Source: an uncultured Rhodospirillaceae bacterium (lineage in GTDB: Bacteria; Pseudomonadota; Alphaproteobacteria; Rhodospirillales; Casp-alpha2). From it: a stretch of 24,415 nt of DNA. The notes under the pieces are model-generated. The model had not been told where the DNA came from. It saw only the letters and a program-made list of their open reading frames with translations, and ran no database searches. The stretch is taken from positions 1 to 24,415 of the forward strand of contig CAJWVP010000005.1 in NCBI GenBank assembly GCA_913048145.1, read 5' to 3'. The position numbers and the translations under genes are program-made. Shown piece after piece: positions 16,025 to 23,829 of this stretch (positions are counted from its first letter, which is position 1; each line of letters starts with the position of its first letter).

Positions 16025-17701
16025 CTATTGGTTGGCCAATGCCGTCTCACGGAGGCCCGACAAAGTCGCTGTCGGGGTGATCGCTTCCGCATCGACAATC
16101 AATTCGATGATCGCTGGCTTGCCCGACTGTTTGGCACGGTCAAAGGCAGCGGTGAAATCCTCAGTCTTCTCCACCCGCTCGCCGTGCGCACCGAAGGATT
16201 GGGCGAACAGCATGAAATCCGGGTTGGTGAGATCCGTGGCGATGACGTTTCCAGGGTAGTCCCGTTCCTGGTGCATGCGAATGGTGCCGTAAGTGCCGTT
16301 GTTTACGATCACCGCGATGGCGGCGATGCCATAGTGCGCCGCCGTGGCCATTTCCTGGCAGGTCATCATCACGTCGCCGTCACCGCACATGGCTACCACG
16401 GTGCTGTCCGGGCGCATGCGCTTGGCGGAAATGGCGGCGGGCAAACCATAACCCATAGAGCCTGACGTTGGCGCCAGCTGCGTTCCGAAGCCCCGATACC
16501 GGAAGAAGCGGTGGACGAAAGCGGAGAAGTTGCCCGCGCCGTTGCAGATCACATCGTTGGGGCCCATGGCGTCACGCAAATATTCAATCACGCGGCCCAC
16601 GTTCACTGGCCCCGGGACTTCCGTCGGCTCCGACCAGGCCAAATATTGGGTATGCCCATCGCGGGTCCGTTCGGCCCAGCCGCCCTGCACCGGCGCCATA
16701 TCGGCCAACACCTTCGCGAAGGCCTTCATGCTGGCGTTAATGCCCTGGATGGGCTGGTAGACGCGGCCCAATTCCTCCGCCGCCGGATAGACGTGGACGA
16801 GATCTTGGCGCGGCACGGGGATATCCAATAGACCGTAGCCACCAGTCGTCATCTCACCGAGGCGCGGCCCAATAGCCAACAGCAGATCCGCCTCCTTGAC
16901 GCGGATCGCCAACTCCGGATTGATCCCAATGCCCACATCGCCGACGTAGTTGGCGTGGGTGTTGTCGAACAGGCTTTGAAAGCGGAACGCCGCGGCCACG
17001 GGCAGATGATTGGCCTCGGCGAACTTCTCCACGTTGGCTACGGCCGTCGCGTCCCAACCGCCACCGCCGACGATCACCAAGGGACGCTCGGCTTTCTCCA
17101 GACGGCCACGCAATTCGTCCATGGCATCAGCACCAGGATGAGCTTCATTGATGCGCGCGGCGGAGATCTCCACGCTCGGCGCCCGATCACGAAGCATATC
17201 CTCGGGCAGAGCTAGCACGACCGGGCCGGGCCGGCCCGCGACGGCCGTATGGAAGGCTCGCGACACGTATTCGGGCACCCGTGCCGCATCGTCAATTTCC
17301 GCAACCCACTTCGCCATTTGACCAAACATGCGCCGAAAGTCGACTTCCTGAAATGCCTCGCGGTCGCGCATTTCGCGCCCGACCTGACCAACAAACAAAA
17401 TCATCGGCGTTGAGTCCTGAAAAGCAATGTGGACGCCGGCGGACGCGTTGGTCGCGCCTGGACCACGAGTGACAAAACAAATACCCGGTTTGCCGGTCAG
17501 CTTGCCATAGGCATCCGCCATCATGGCTGCGCCGCTTTCCTGACGGCAGGTCACTAAATCAATCGCGGGTGCGTGGTGTAATGCGTCCAAGGCTGCCAGA
17601 TAACTCTCACCGGGAACGCAGAATGCCCGGTCCACATTGTTGGCCAAAAGACTGTCTACCAGCAGTTCCCCGCCGGTCCTGAGGTTGTCGCCGCCACTCA
17701 T
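16025..17701 (-). CDS. ThDP-dependent acetolactate-synthase-like enzyme
   Basis: 558 residues, normal for the ThDP decarboxylase/ligase superfamily. Three-domain layout: Pyr domain opening GGELLVDSLLANNVDRAFCV with catalytic E55 in CRQESGAAMMADAYG; central FAD-type-fold domain (about 190-330, for example LVIVGGGGWDATAV); PP domain with GDGD (440-443) and N467/N468, the metal and diphosphate binding motif. AFQEVDFRRMF is typical of acetolactate-synthase relatives. It is probably not the housekeeping acetolactate synthase, since no small subunit or ilvC is near. Homologous enzymes include benzaldehyde lyases, glyoxylate carboligases and sulfoacetaldehyde acetyltransferases; the substrate is unassigned. 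SD AAAGGAGAG precedes ATG. It is divergent from the CoA-transferase gene over 217 bp. Confidence 0.9.
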   Translation of the reverse strand: MSGGDNLRTGGELLVDSLLANNVDRAFCVPGESYLAALDALHHAPAIDLVTCRQESGAAMMADAYGKLTGKPGICFVTRGPGATNASAGVHIAFQDSTPMILFVGQVGREMRDREAFQEVDFRRMFGQMAKWVAEIDDAARVPEYVSRAFHTAVAGRPGPVVLALPEDMLRDRAPSVEISAARINEAHPGADAMDELRGRLEKAERPLVIVGGGGWDATAVANVEKFAEANHLPVAAAFRFQSLFDNTHANYVGDVGIGINPELAIRVKEADLLLAIGPRLGEMTTGGYGLLDIPVPRQDLVHVYPAAEELGRVYQPIQGINASMKAFAKVLADMAPVQGGWAERTRDGHTQYLAWSEPTEVPGPVNVGRVIEYLRDAMGPNDVICNGAGNFSAFVHRFFRYRGFGTQLAPTSGSMGYGLPAAISAKRMRPDSTVVAMCGDGDVMMTCQEMATAAHYGIAAIAVIVNNGTYGTIRMHQERDYPGNVIATDLTNPDFMLFAQSFGAHGERVEKTEDFTAAFDRAKQSGKPAIIELIVDAEAITPTATLSGLRETALANQ

Positions 17702-17918
17702 GATCTCGTTCTCTCCTTTGACCCGCTACACCCACCATGCTTGCGCCACGGCAATGTAACCGCCTCCACGCGCGCTGTCACACCGCGAAATCAAGAAATC
17801 GAACGGTTTGATCATCATCTTAAAACTTCGGCATCACTCAGATGTGGTGCCCGTTGCCGGCGCGTTGGCACAGTTGATGAGCCATGATAGTTTGCCGCTT
17901 ATACAAGGGAGGTCCACC
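17702..17918. promoter_or_regulatory. Divergent intergenic region between ThDP enzyme and CoA-transferase
   Basis: 217 bp with no gene must hold promoters for both divergent units. I see TTGGCA at about 17874 and TATACA at 17900-17905 but no confident sigma-70 pairing, and TATACA abuts the CoA-transferase SD. No regulator gene flanks it. Confidence 0.35.
17905..17913 (+). promoter_or_regulatory. Strong ribosome binding site setting the CoA-transferase start
   Basis: AAGGGAGGT, five bases before ATG 17919, is close to the perfect anti-SD complement. It fixes the start at 17919 rather than the in-frame 17808. Confidence 0.65.
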
Positions 17919-19106
17919 ATGAGCGACTATCAAGGTCCGTTGTCACGCTTTACCGTTATCGACCTGACGCGGGTCCGATCAGGCCCAACCGCCGTGCGTC
18001 ACCTGGCCGACTGGGGTGCCAATGTCATCAAAGTGGAGGCCCCGGCCGCCGTCGACAAGTCAAAGGGCATGGGCGGTGCGCGCAACGGCCCGGATTATCA
18101 GAACATTCACCGAAACAAACGAAGCCTGACGCTCAACTTGAAAGAAAACGCAGGCCGCGATGTTCTGATGAAACTGGTCACCAAAGCGGATGTGGTGGTT
18201 GAGAACTACCGGCCCGACGTGAAGCATCGGTTGGGGGTCGACTACGACGCCTTGAGAGCAGCAAACCCCCGCATCATTTTAGCGTCAATTTCTGGGTTCG
18301 GTCAGGACGGCCCCTATGCGAAACGTCCCGGTTTCGACCAGATCGCCCAAGGTATGGGCGGGCTGATGTCGATCACCGGCTTGCCGGGCCAGGGTCCGGT
18401 GCGCGTCGGCATCCCCGTTGCTGACTTGTCATCGGGTAACTATACCACCATCGCAATCCTGATCTCATTATTGGAGCGTGAACAGTCGGGCGAAGGCCAG
18501 TGGGTGCATACCTCACTATTGGAGTCGATGATTTCCATGCTTGATTTTCAGGCCGCTCGTTGGACCGTCGCCGGTGACGTGGCGCCACAGGCCGGCAACA
18601 ACCACCCCACCACCATTCCGACCGGGGTCTTCAAGACCAGCGACGGCCATATCAATATCGCCAGCGCCGGCGATATCATGTGGGTGCGGCTGTGCGAAGT
18701 GCTGGGCGATCCGGCAATGGCAAATAACCCCGACTTCATCGATGGCGCCAAGCGATCCGAGAACCGTGATGCCGTGAACGCCAGCATCGAGGCCCATACA
18801 GTGAACCGAACGTCGGCCGAATGGATCGAAGCCCTAGAAGCCGCGGGCGTGCCTTGCGGCCCCATTTACAGGATTGACCAAATGTTTGCGGACCCGCAGG
18901 TCCAACACGTTGGCATGACCCACCCGGTCAGTCACGACGACCTGGGCGACATGAACCTTGTCGGCCAACCGATCAACATGAGCCGGTTCCAGCCACGCAC
19001 GGGGATGCCGACCCCGAAGTCCGGCCAACATACCGATGAGGTTCTGGCCGAGTACGGATACGACACAGAAACCATCGCTGAACTTCGTGCCAAGGGGATT
19101 GTCTGA
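17919..19106 (+). CDS. Class III CoA-transferase (CaiB/BaiF family)
   Basis: 395 residues, typical length. It opens FTVIDLTRVRSGPTAVRHLA, the family's usual start, followed by DWGANVIKVE, NIHRNKRSLTLNL and RPGFDQIAQGMGGLM. The catalytic Asp, aligned with D169 of formyl-CoA transferase, is D169 in VADLSSGNY. A C-terminal part with GVFKTSDGHINIAS and PCGPIYRIDQMF is also characteristic. The enzyme moves CoA from one acyl-CoA to a carboxylate; substrate unassigned, with formyl, oxalate, succinate or terpenoid acids possible. No signal peptide. The ligase gene begins 30 bp downstream, so the two are an operon, and the ThDP enzyme is divergent. A long leader frame upstream was rejected in favour of the strong SD. 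Confidence 0.92.
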   Translation: MSDYQGPLSRFTVIDLTRVRSGPTAVRHLADWGANVIKVEAPAAVDKSKGMGGARNGPDYQNIHRNKRSLTLNLKENAGRDVLMKLVTKADVVVENYRPDVKHRLGVDYDALRAANPRIILASISGFGQDGPYAKRPGFDQIAQGMGGLMSITGLPGQGPVRVGIPVADLSSGNYTTIAILISLLEREQSGEGQWVHTSLLESMISMLDFQAARWTVAGDVAPQAGNNHPTTIPTGVFKTSDGHINIASAGDIMWVRLCEVLGDPAMANNPDFIDGAKRSENRDAVNASIEAHTVNRTSAEWIEALEAAGVPCGPIYRIDQMFADPQVQHVGMTHPVSHDDLGDMNLVGQPINMSRFQPRTGMPTPKSGQHTDEVLAEYGYDTETIAELRAKGIV

Positions 19107-19136
19107 CCTGGAACGTCATCCCAACGCCGATGAGAA

Positions 19137-20696
19137 ATGACCTCACACACGATCACAGAACTCTACGCCTACGCCGCTGACGGCGGCGTAGATATTTTCG
19201 ATGGCCATGGAACGTCAACTGCCGCGTCCATTTTAAAGCGTAGCGATCATGTCTCTACCGCACTTCGTGACATAGGCGTAAGGCCTGGAGATCGGGTGGC
19301 GGCATGGCTCGAAAACAGCAACGCCTATCTTTCGCTGCATGCGGCCTGCGCCCGATTGGGCGCTATACTGGTCGCCATCAACACCCGTTTCGGCGCAGCC
19401 GAAATCGCGGATATCACTGGACGATCGGGTGCCAAGGTCCTAGCTGTGAACGGCGATCTTTCCGAACTAACAAATATCGATACCAATGACCTTTCCAACC
19501 TTACCCATCTAATCACGGTTGGAATATGCACTCAAATGCCGGCGTGGCCAAAGGTCACAATGCGAACCTTCGAAGACATCTCAAGTGCCCCATCCACAGG
19601 CATCGATGAAGGGGGCCCTGCCGACCATTCTAATATATTCACCACATCGGGGACGACGTCAGCGCCAAAGTTTGCCGTCCATTCCCAAGGTGCTATCACC
19701 GGTCATGCCCTCGACGTGGCACGCTTTTTGGACATGACAGCGCACGGCAGCGTCAATTTGCAACTTCTCCCGTTCTGCGGCGTGTTCGGCTTCGTGCAAG
19801 TCATGGCGACGCTGGCTGCCCAGGCAACATTGGTCATGCCCGCGGGATTTCGTGTCATCAATGCCCTCGATCTTGGCACACGATACGACGTCACGCATAT
19901 GTTCATAACCGACGATATGCTGCATCGGATGCTCGAGGAAAGCATCGACGACCAGCCCTTTCCGATGCTGCGTTCCTGCATGTACGCGGGTTTCAATACT
20001 TGGCTCCATGACTTACCGGCGCGTGCCGAAGCTCGCGGTATCCCCGTACAGGGTGCCTTTGGTATGAGCGAAGTGTTTGCCATTTTTGCAGGTCGTCCCA
20101 TGGCTGCGCCACCGTCCGAACGGCATCGCCCCGGCGGCACACTGGTCAGCACCACCGCCGCCGTGCGCGCCCGTGATCCGGAAACAGGCGTCATTCTAGC
20201 CCATGGCGAGATCGGTGAGTTAGAATTCACAGGCCCGTTTATTATGACTGGCTATTTCGGAAGCGCGGCGGCCACCCGCGACACGTTCACCGCGGACGGC
20301 TTCCTACGCTCAGGCGACCTTGGATATACCGAACCAGATCACAGTTTCACCTACCTGCAGCGGATGACAGATACTTTACGTCTGGGCGGGTTCCTGGTCG
20401 CGCCCTCCGAGATAGAAGGCACCGTTATGTCGCATCCAGGTGTCCGCGATGCCCAAGTCGTCGCCGCGGGCACTGCGGCCGGCAACCGGCCCGTCGCCTT
20501 CGTTATTGAGGCGGATGGCCACGAACTCGATGAAACAGCGGTGATTACCTATTGCCAACAAACGCTACCGAAATTCAAAACGCCCGTACGGGTGGTCGCA
20601 ATTGATGAATTTCCGGTGACACGCAGTGCCAACGGCACGAAGATTCAGCGCACAAAACTGCGCAAAATGGCAGAAGATCTGCTGGCCGGCAGATAG
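19137..20696 (+). CDS. AMP-dependent acyl-CoA synthetase/ligase
   Basis: 519 residues of the ANL superfamily. Core motifs: P-loop-like FTTSGTTSAPK (168-178), AFGMSE (307-312) that binds adenylate, the SGDLG motif with D394 preceding the C-terminal domain, the GELEFTGPFIMTGYFG block, and the catalytic-lysine motif TKIQR with K502. The first half shows the usual LRDIGVRPGDRVAAWLENSN and ACARLGAILVAIN. Such enzymes activate a carboxylate as acyl-AMP, then load CoA. The substrate is not readable; the adjacent CoA-transferase suggests a shared acid pathway. SD is weak (GAGAA). Stop codon is 5 bp from the end of convergent hisG. No signal peptide. Confidence 0.93.
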   Translation: MTSHTITELYAYAADGGVDIFDGHGTSTAASILKRSDHVSTALRDIGVRPGDRVAAWLENSNAYLSLHAACARLGAILVAINTRFGAAEIADITGRSGAKVLAVNGDLSELTNIDTNDLSNLTHLITVGICTQMPAWPKVTMRTFEDISSAPSTGIDEGGPADHSNIFTTSGTTSAPKFAVHSQGAITGHALDVARFLDMTAHGSVNLQLLPFCGVFGFVQVMATLAAQATLVMPAGFRVINALDLGTRYDVTHMFITDDMLHRMLEESIDDQPFPMLRSCMYAGFNTWLHDLPARAEARGIPVQGAFGMSEVFAIFAGRPMAAPPSERHRPGGTLVSTTAAVRARDPETGVILAHGEIGELEFTGPFIMTGYFGSAAATRDTFTADGFLRSGDLGYTEPDHSFTYLQRMTDTLRLGGFLVAPSEIEGTVMSHPGVRDAQVVAAGTAAGNRPVAFVIEADGHELDETAVITYCQQTLPKFKTPVRVVAIDEFPVTRSANGTKIQRTKLRKMAEDLLAGR

Positions 20697-20701
20697 GCGG
20701 C

Positions 20702-21595
20702 TTAACACATCTTCGTCAGATCGAGCTGCAGAATTCCCTCAGCCCCGGCGGCCTTTAACTTGGGGATCAGCGCTCGAACACCATGATTATCGACCACTGT
20801 CTCGACCGCCGACCAGCCTTCATCGGCCAATCGATTGACGGTGGGCGCATGCAGGCTCGGCAACAGCCCGACGACCGCCTCCAAATTCGCCACCGCCACG
20901 TTCATCTTCAGCAACACCTTGTGGCGCGCGGTCAACGCGGCTTCCAGTAAAAGGGAGATCTGATCGATTTTGTCCTTCTTCCATACGTCGGCCATGGCGG
21001 GCTTTCCGGCGATAAAGACCGTATGCGAGACCAAGAGGTCGCAAACAATTCGAAGACCATGAGCCTTGATGGTGGAGCCCGTTTCAGTAATCTCCACGGC
21101 CGCGTCGGCGAGACCCTCCACCACTTTGGCTTCCGTTGCGCCCCAGGAAAATTCGACTTTGGCATTGATACCGCGCTCTTCTAAATAGCGTTTTGTAAAA
21201 CCCATGAGCTCGGTGGCGATCACCTTTCCCTCCAGGTCAGCGACGGATTGGATGGGGCTGTCCTGATCGACCACTAAAACCCAGCGCGCCTTTTGATCGG
21301 ACGCCTTGGAATAGACTAGGTCCGAAATCACCTCGACATCATTCTCGGTGCCAGTCTCCATGACCCAATCGATCCCGCATAGCCCCGCATCCAATGTGCC
21401 GCTGGCAATATAAGGACCCATTTCCTGGGAGCGCACCAGTGCGCATTCGATCTCAGGATCGTCGATGCGCGGAAAATAGTTGCGCGAGCGCGGCGTGATG
21501 CTCCAGCCGGCTTGTTTGAACAATTCAATGGTCGCGTCCTCCAGGCTTCCCTTAGGGATGCCGAGGCGAAGCTTTCCAGAGGCGTTGGCGTCCAT
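20702..21595 (-). CDS. hisG: ATP phosphoribosyltransferase, long form
   Basis: 297 residues from ATG at 21595, chosen because GAAGGAG precedes it and the family start GKLRLGIPKGSLEDAT follows; a longer frame to 21658 is unlike the family. This is the first enzyme of histidine biosynthesis, condensing ATP with PRPP. Seen: EIECALVRSQEMGPYIASGT, GLCGIDWVMETGT, and the PRPP motif EITETGSTIKAHG. The length and the C-terminal segment (MNVAVANLEAVVGLLPSLHA, then VDNHGVRALIPKLKAAGAEG) mark the long, allosterically regulated form that does not need HisZ. No other his gene is in the window, so it is isolated. Convergent with the ligase gene (5 bp apart). Confidence 0.95.
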   Translation of the reverse strand: MDANASGKLRLGIPKGSLEDATIELFKQAGWSITPRSRNYFPRIDDPEIECALVRSQEMGPYIASGTLDAGLCGIDWVMETGTENDVEVISDLVYSKASDQKARWVLVVDQDSPIQSVADLEGKVIATELMGFTKRYLEERGINAKVEFSWGATEAKVVEGLADAAVEITETGSTIKAHGLRIVCDLLVSHTVFIAGKPAMADVWKKDKIDQISLLLEAALTARHKVLLKMNVAVANLEAVVGLLPSLHAPTVNRLADEGWSAVETVVDNHGVRALIPKLKAAGAEGILQLDLTKMC

Positions 21596-21675
21596 GGTTG
21601 GGCTCCTTCGCAAAATGTTGTCGATGGCGCGGCACCTTAAAGGGCCAACCTTCGACAATCAAACCCGTGCAGAAG

Positions 21676-22191
21676 CTAGTGGGTGTGCTTCTTTTTCATG
21701 GCGCCGCCCTTCTTCATCACCATGAACTTGAGGATCTCCGTTGCGCCACTTTGAAAACTGAGCCTCAGCATGATGTGGTCACCCGCCTTCAGCGGCCGCT
21801 TAAGGCCCATGAGCATGATGTGATCGCCGCCGGGCTTCAACTCCGCGACGGAGTGCGCCGGGACCGGCACGGACACGATTTGGCGCATGCGCATCACGCC
21901 ATCGTCGTTTTTGTGCGAGTGCAGTTCAACTTTGGTAGAGACGTCGGATGCGACGCCAATCAAGGCGTCTGATTTCATACCGTGATTCATGATGGTTACG
22001 TAGGCGGCAGCATTTTTAGCCCCAGGAGTGCTGGCGCGCGCCCATCCGCCCTTGACGGTCAGGCGTTCCATGGTCTGTCCCATTTTTTTCATTATACCGT
22101 GGCCGTGTTTCTTATGTCCGTGGCTATCGGCAAGCCCCGGGCCACCCACCATCAAGGCGAGCGCCAGAGCGGCAATATTTAGTCTGTTCAT
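21676..22191 (-). CDS. PCu(A)C-type periplasmic copper chaperone
   Basis: 171 residues. Residues 1-21 form a signal peptide (LNIAALALALMVGGPGLA). The mature part starts His-rich (SHGHKKHGHG) and ends KKKHTH, both plausible metal sites. The Cu(I) motif of PCu(A)C, H-x10-M-x21-H-x-M, is matched exactly: H91, M102, H124, M126, with NHGMKSDALIG and HSVAELKPGG around it. In the family, this chaperone delivers copper to the CuA or CuB site of cytochrome c oxidase with Sco-type partners. The start is ATG at 22191, with AGGA upstream. The DUF2946-like gene is 59 bp upstream, so they probably form a copper operon. Confidence 0.93.
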   Translation of the reverse strand: MNRLNIAALALALMVGGPGLADSHGHKKHGHGIMKKMGQTMERLTVKGGWARASTPGAKNAAAYVTIMNHGMKSDALIGVASDVSTKVELHSHKNDDGVMRMRQIVSVPVPAHSVAELKPGGDHIMLMGLKRPLKAGDHIMLRLSFQSGATEILKFMVMKKGGAMKKKHTH

Positions 22192-22250
22192 TCTTCTGTT
22201 CCTCAAAAAGTCTAGATTGCGCTCCAAAACTGCGCGAAGTGGTTCAACCT

Positions 22251-22613
22251 TCAGAGGATCATGGGCGGGGCTCGGGACTGAACTGGACCCCACTCTTGCT
22301 TGAGCGTCGACGCGCCACAGCTCACCGGGCTAAGAAGGTCCAATCGACCTTGCGGAATGGCGGCAGCCATGACAGGGCCTACCAGCGCGGGACCCTGACA
22401 TGGTGTCGAACAGACCGTACAATTTTGGTGATCATCAGCAAGCTTTTCGCTGTCTACCGAATTAACAACGCCGTTGGGCGTGCAAATGACCTGTACCGCC
22501 GCGAGGATAGAGCCTACCGGCGGCGGCGCCGAACCGGCAGCTAAACCCATGGGCGCCGCTCCATGCATCGCGAGAGCGATGGAAATGAGCGTGATAATCA
22601 ACCGGCGTTTCAA
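22251..22613 (-). CDS. DUF2946-like secreted Cys/His protein
   Basis: 120 residues. Residues 1-26 form a signal peptide (RRLIITLISIALAMHGAAP). The mature protein has C44 in VICTPNG, then DDHQNCTVCSTPC with H62, C65, C68 and C72, and ends QSRAPPM. This layout (an early Cys, a His/Cys cluster and an ARAPP-like end) matches the DUF2946 family that often lies beside copper chaperones and TonB receptors. Metal binding is inferred. The first in-frame ATG would remove the signal; a TTG at 22613 with TAGGAA about ten nt upstream is the likely start. It is divergent from the MoxR gene. Confidence 0.72.
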   Translation of the reverse strand: MKRRLIITLISIALAMHGAAPMGLAAGSAPPPVGSILAAVQVICTPNGVVNSVDSEKLADDHQNCTVCSTPCQGPALVGPVMAAAIPQGRLDLLSPVSCGASTLKQEWGPVQSRAPPMIL

Positions 22614-22877
22614 CGTGATGTATTCCTAACGGAAATAGTCGCCATCTGTTTAACTCGCGCACTATGCCAGCCCGCACAGGATCGGTCCAGATTTCAACGT
22701 AGACCCGAACCTTACTGGACGATTTACACGCTTTCACCAAGGCCCAAGGCATGGTGTTATCGGGTGACACGGCGATCTTGCAGCGGGATCTGGCGAAAAC
22801 GCTGCCATCGCCGGGGCCATGCATCAAATTCAAGTGGCAAAACAGGCTCGCGCCTTTTTGAACGAGGGAACAAGCAC

Positions 22878-23825
22878 ATGAACGATGCGACCACGGATCC
22901 CTTTATGTCCGTCGATGGAATCATCGAACGACTGAGCGACGTCGCCTACATTGCCTCACGCCAGATCGCCACAGCTATCCTGATCGCGCGTAACCTGGAC
23001 AAACCAATACTGGTAGAAGGGTCCGCCGGCGTGGGGAAGACAGAACTAGCCCTGGCTACAGCCGAGGTTTTGAACATCCCCTTGATCCGCATGCAATGTT
23101 ACGAAGGTCTTGATGAATCGAAGGCTCTCTATGAGTGGAAGTACGGCAAACAGTTACTCTACACCCAAATCCTGAAAAACAAGATTGGCGACGTTCTCGA
23201 TGACGCAGATGATCTTGAGACAGCCATGGGCCGTCTACATGCGTTCACAGATGTGTTCTTTTCAGAACAGTTCTTGGAACCGCGACCGCTCTTGAAGGCC
23301 CTGCAGGAAGACGCAGGCGCCGTGCTCCTGGTTGACGAGGTCGACAAGGCCAACGAGGAATTCGAAGCCTTCCTGTTGGAAGTCCTGTCCGCCTTCCAGA
23401 TCACCATTCCCGAGATCGGCACGGTGAAGGCGTCGAAACCACCCGTCGTCTTCCTCACCTCCAACAATACCCGCGACATGGGCGATGCGTTAAAACGTCG
23501 CTGCCTGCACCTCTACATCCCTCTACCCGACGCAAAGCTCGAGGAACAGATTGTAACGGCACGGGTTCCCGATATTGACGTCCGCCTGCGGCGTCAACTG
23601 GTGCATTTCGTGCAATCGCTCCGGAAAATCGATTTGAAGAAGCTGCCGTCCATATCAGAGACCCTCGATTGGGCGCGCGCGCTGGTCCTATTACACGCTG
23701 ATGAACTAGACGCAGGCCTGGTGCGCGAGACCCTCAATATTTTGTTGAAGTTCGAAGATGACATCACCGCCGTCGCGCCGCAGATCAATGAGATGGTGCG
23801 TAAGGCGTTACAGCAGGCGGGCTGA
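22878..23825 (+). CDS. MoxR-family AAA+ ATPase (CoxD-like)
   Basis: 315 residues from ATG 22878, with GAGGGAA upstream. Walker A GSAGVGKT (48-55), Walker B VLLVDEVD (149-156), sensor 1 TSNN (194-197), and Arg residues in LKRRC (206-210) near the finger position. LVEGSAGVGKTELALATAEV and YEGLDESKALYEWKYGKQLL are typical of the CoxD/MoxR branch that acts with VWA proteins. These ATPases remodel or insert metal cofactors into enzymes such as CO dehydrogenases and other molybdenum hydroxylases. The next gene, 4 bp after the stop, encodes the expected VWA partner, so they are an operon. Which target is served cannot be told here. Cytoplasmic. Confidence 0.93.
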   Translation: MNDATTDPFMSVDGIIERLSDVAYIASRQIATAILIARNLDKPILVEGSAGVGKTELALATAEVLNIPLIRMQCYEGLDESKALYEWKYGKQLLYTQILKNKIGDVLDDADDLETAMGRLHAFTDVFFSEQFLEPRPLLKALQEDAGAVLLVDEVDKANEEFEAFLLEVLSAFQITIPEIGTVKASKPPVVFLTSNNTRDMGDALKRRCLHLYIPLPDAKLEEQIVTARVPDIDVRLRRQLVHFVQSLRKIDLKKLPSISETLDWARALVLLHADELDAGLVRETLNILLKFEDDITAVAPQINEMVRKALQQAG

Positions 23826-23829
23826 CGCC

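Noticed and set aside
17900..17905. TATACA as a -10 box for the CoA-transferase gene
   Set aside because: It touches the ribosome binding site, leaving no room for a leader, and has no matching -35.
16025..19106. Oxalate-degradation locus (oxalyl-CoA decarboxylase plus formyl-CoA transferase)
   Set aside because: The ThDP protein matches acetolactate-synthase-type motifs (for example AFQEVDFRRMF) rather than oxalyl-CoA decarboxylase, so the label is unsupported.
22462..22833. Minus-strand frame of 123 residues overlapping the DUF2946-like gene
   Set aside because: Composition is not coding-like, it overlaps a better-supported gene, and it has no homology I recognise.
22563..22877. Long 5' extension of the MoxR reading frame to 22563
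   Set aside because: Residues before 22878 are unlike the family and would overlap the DUF2946-like gene; ATG 22878 has a ribosome site and a normal start.
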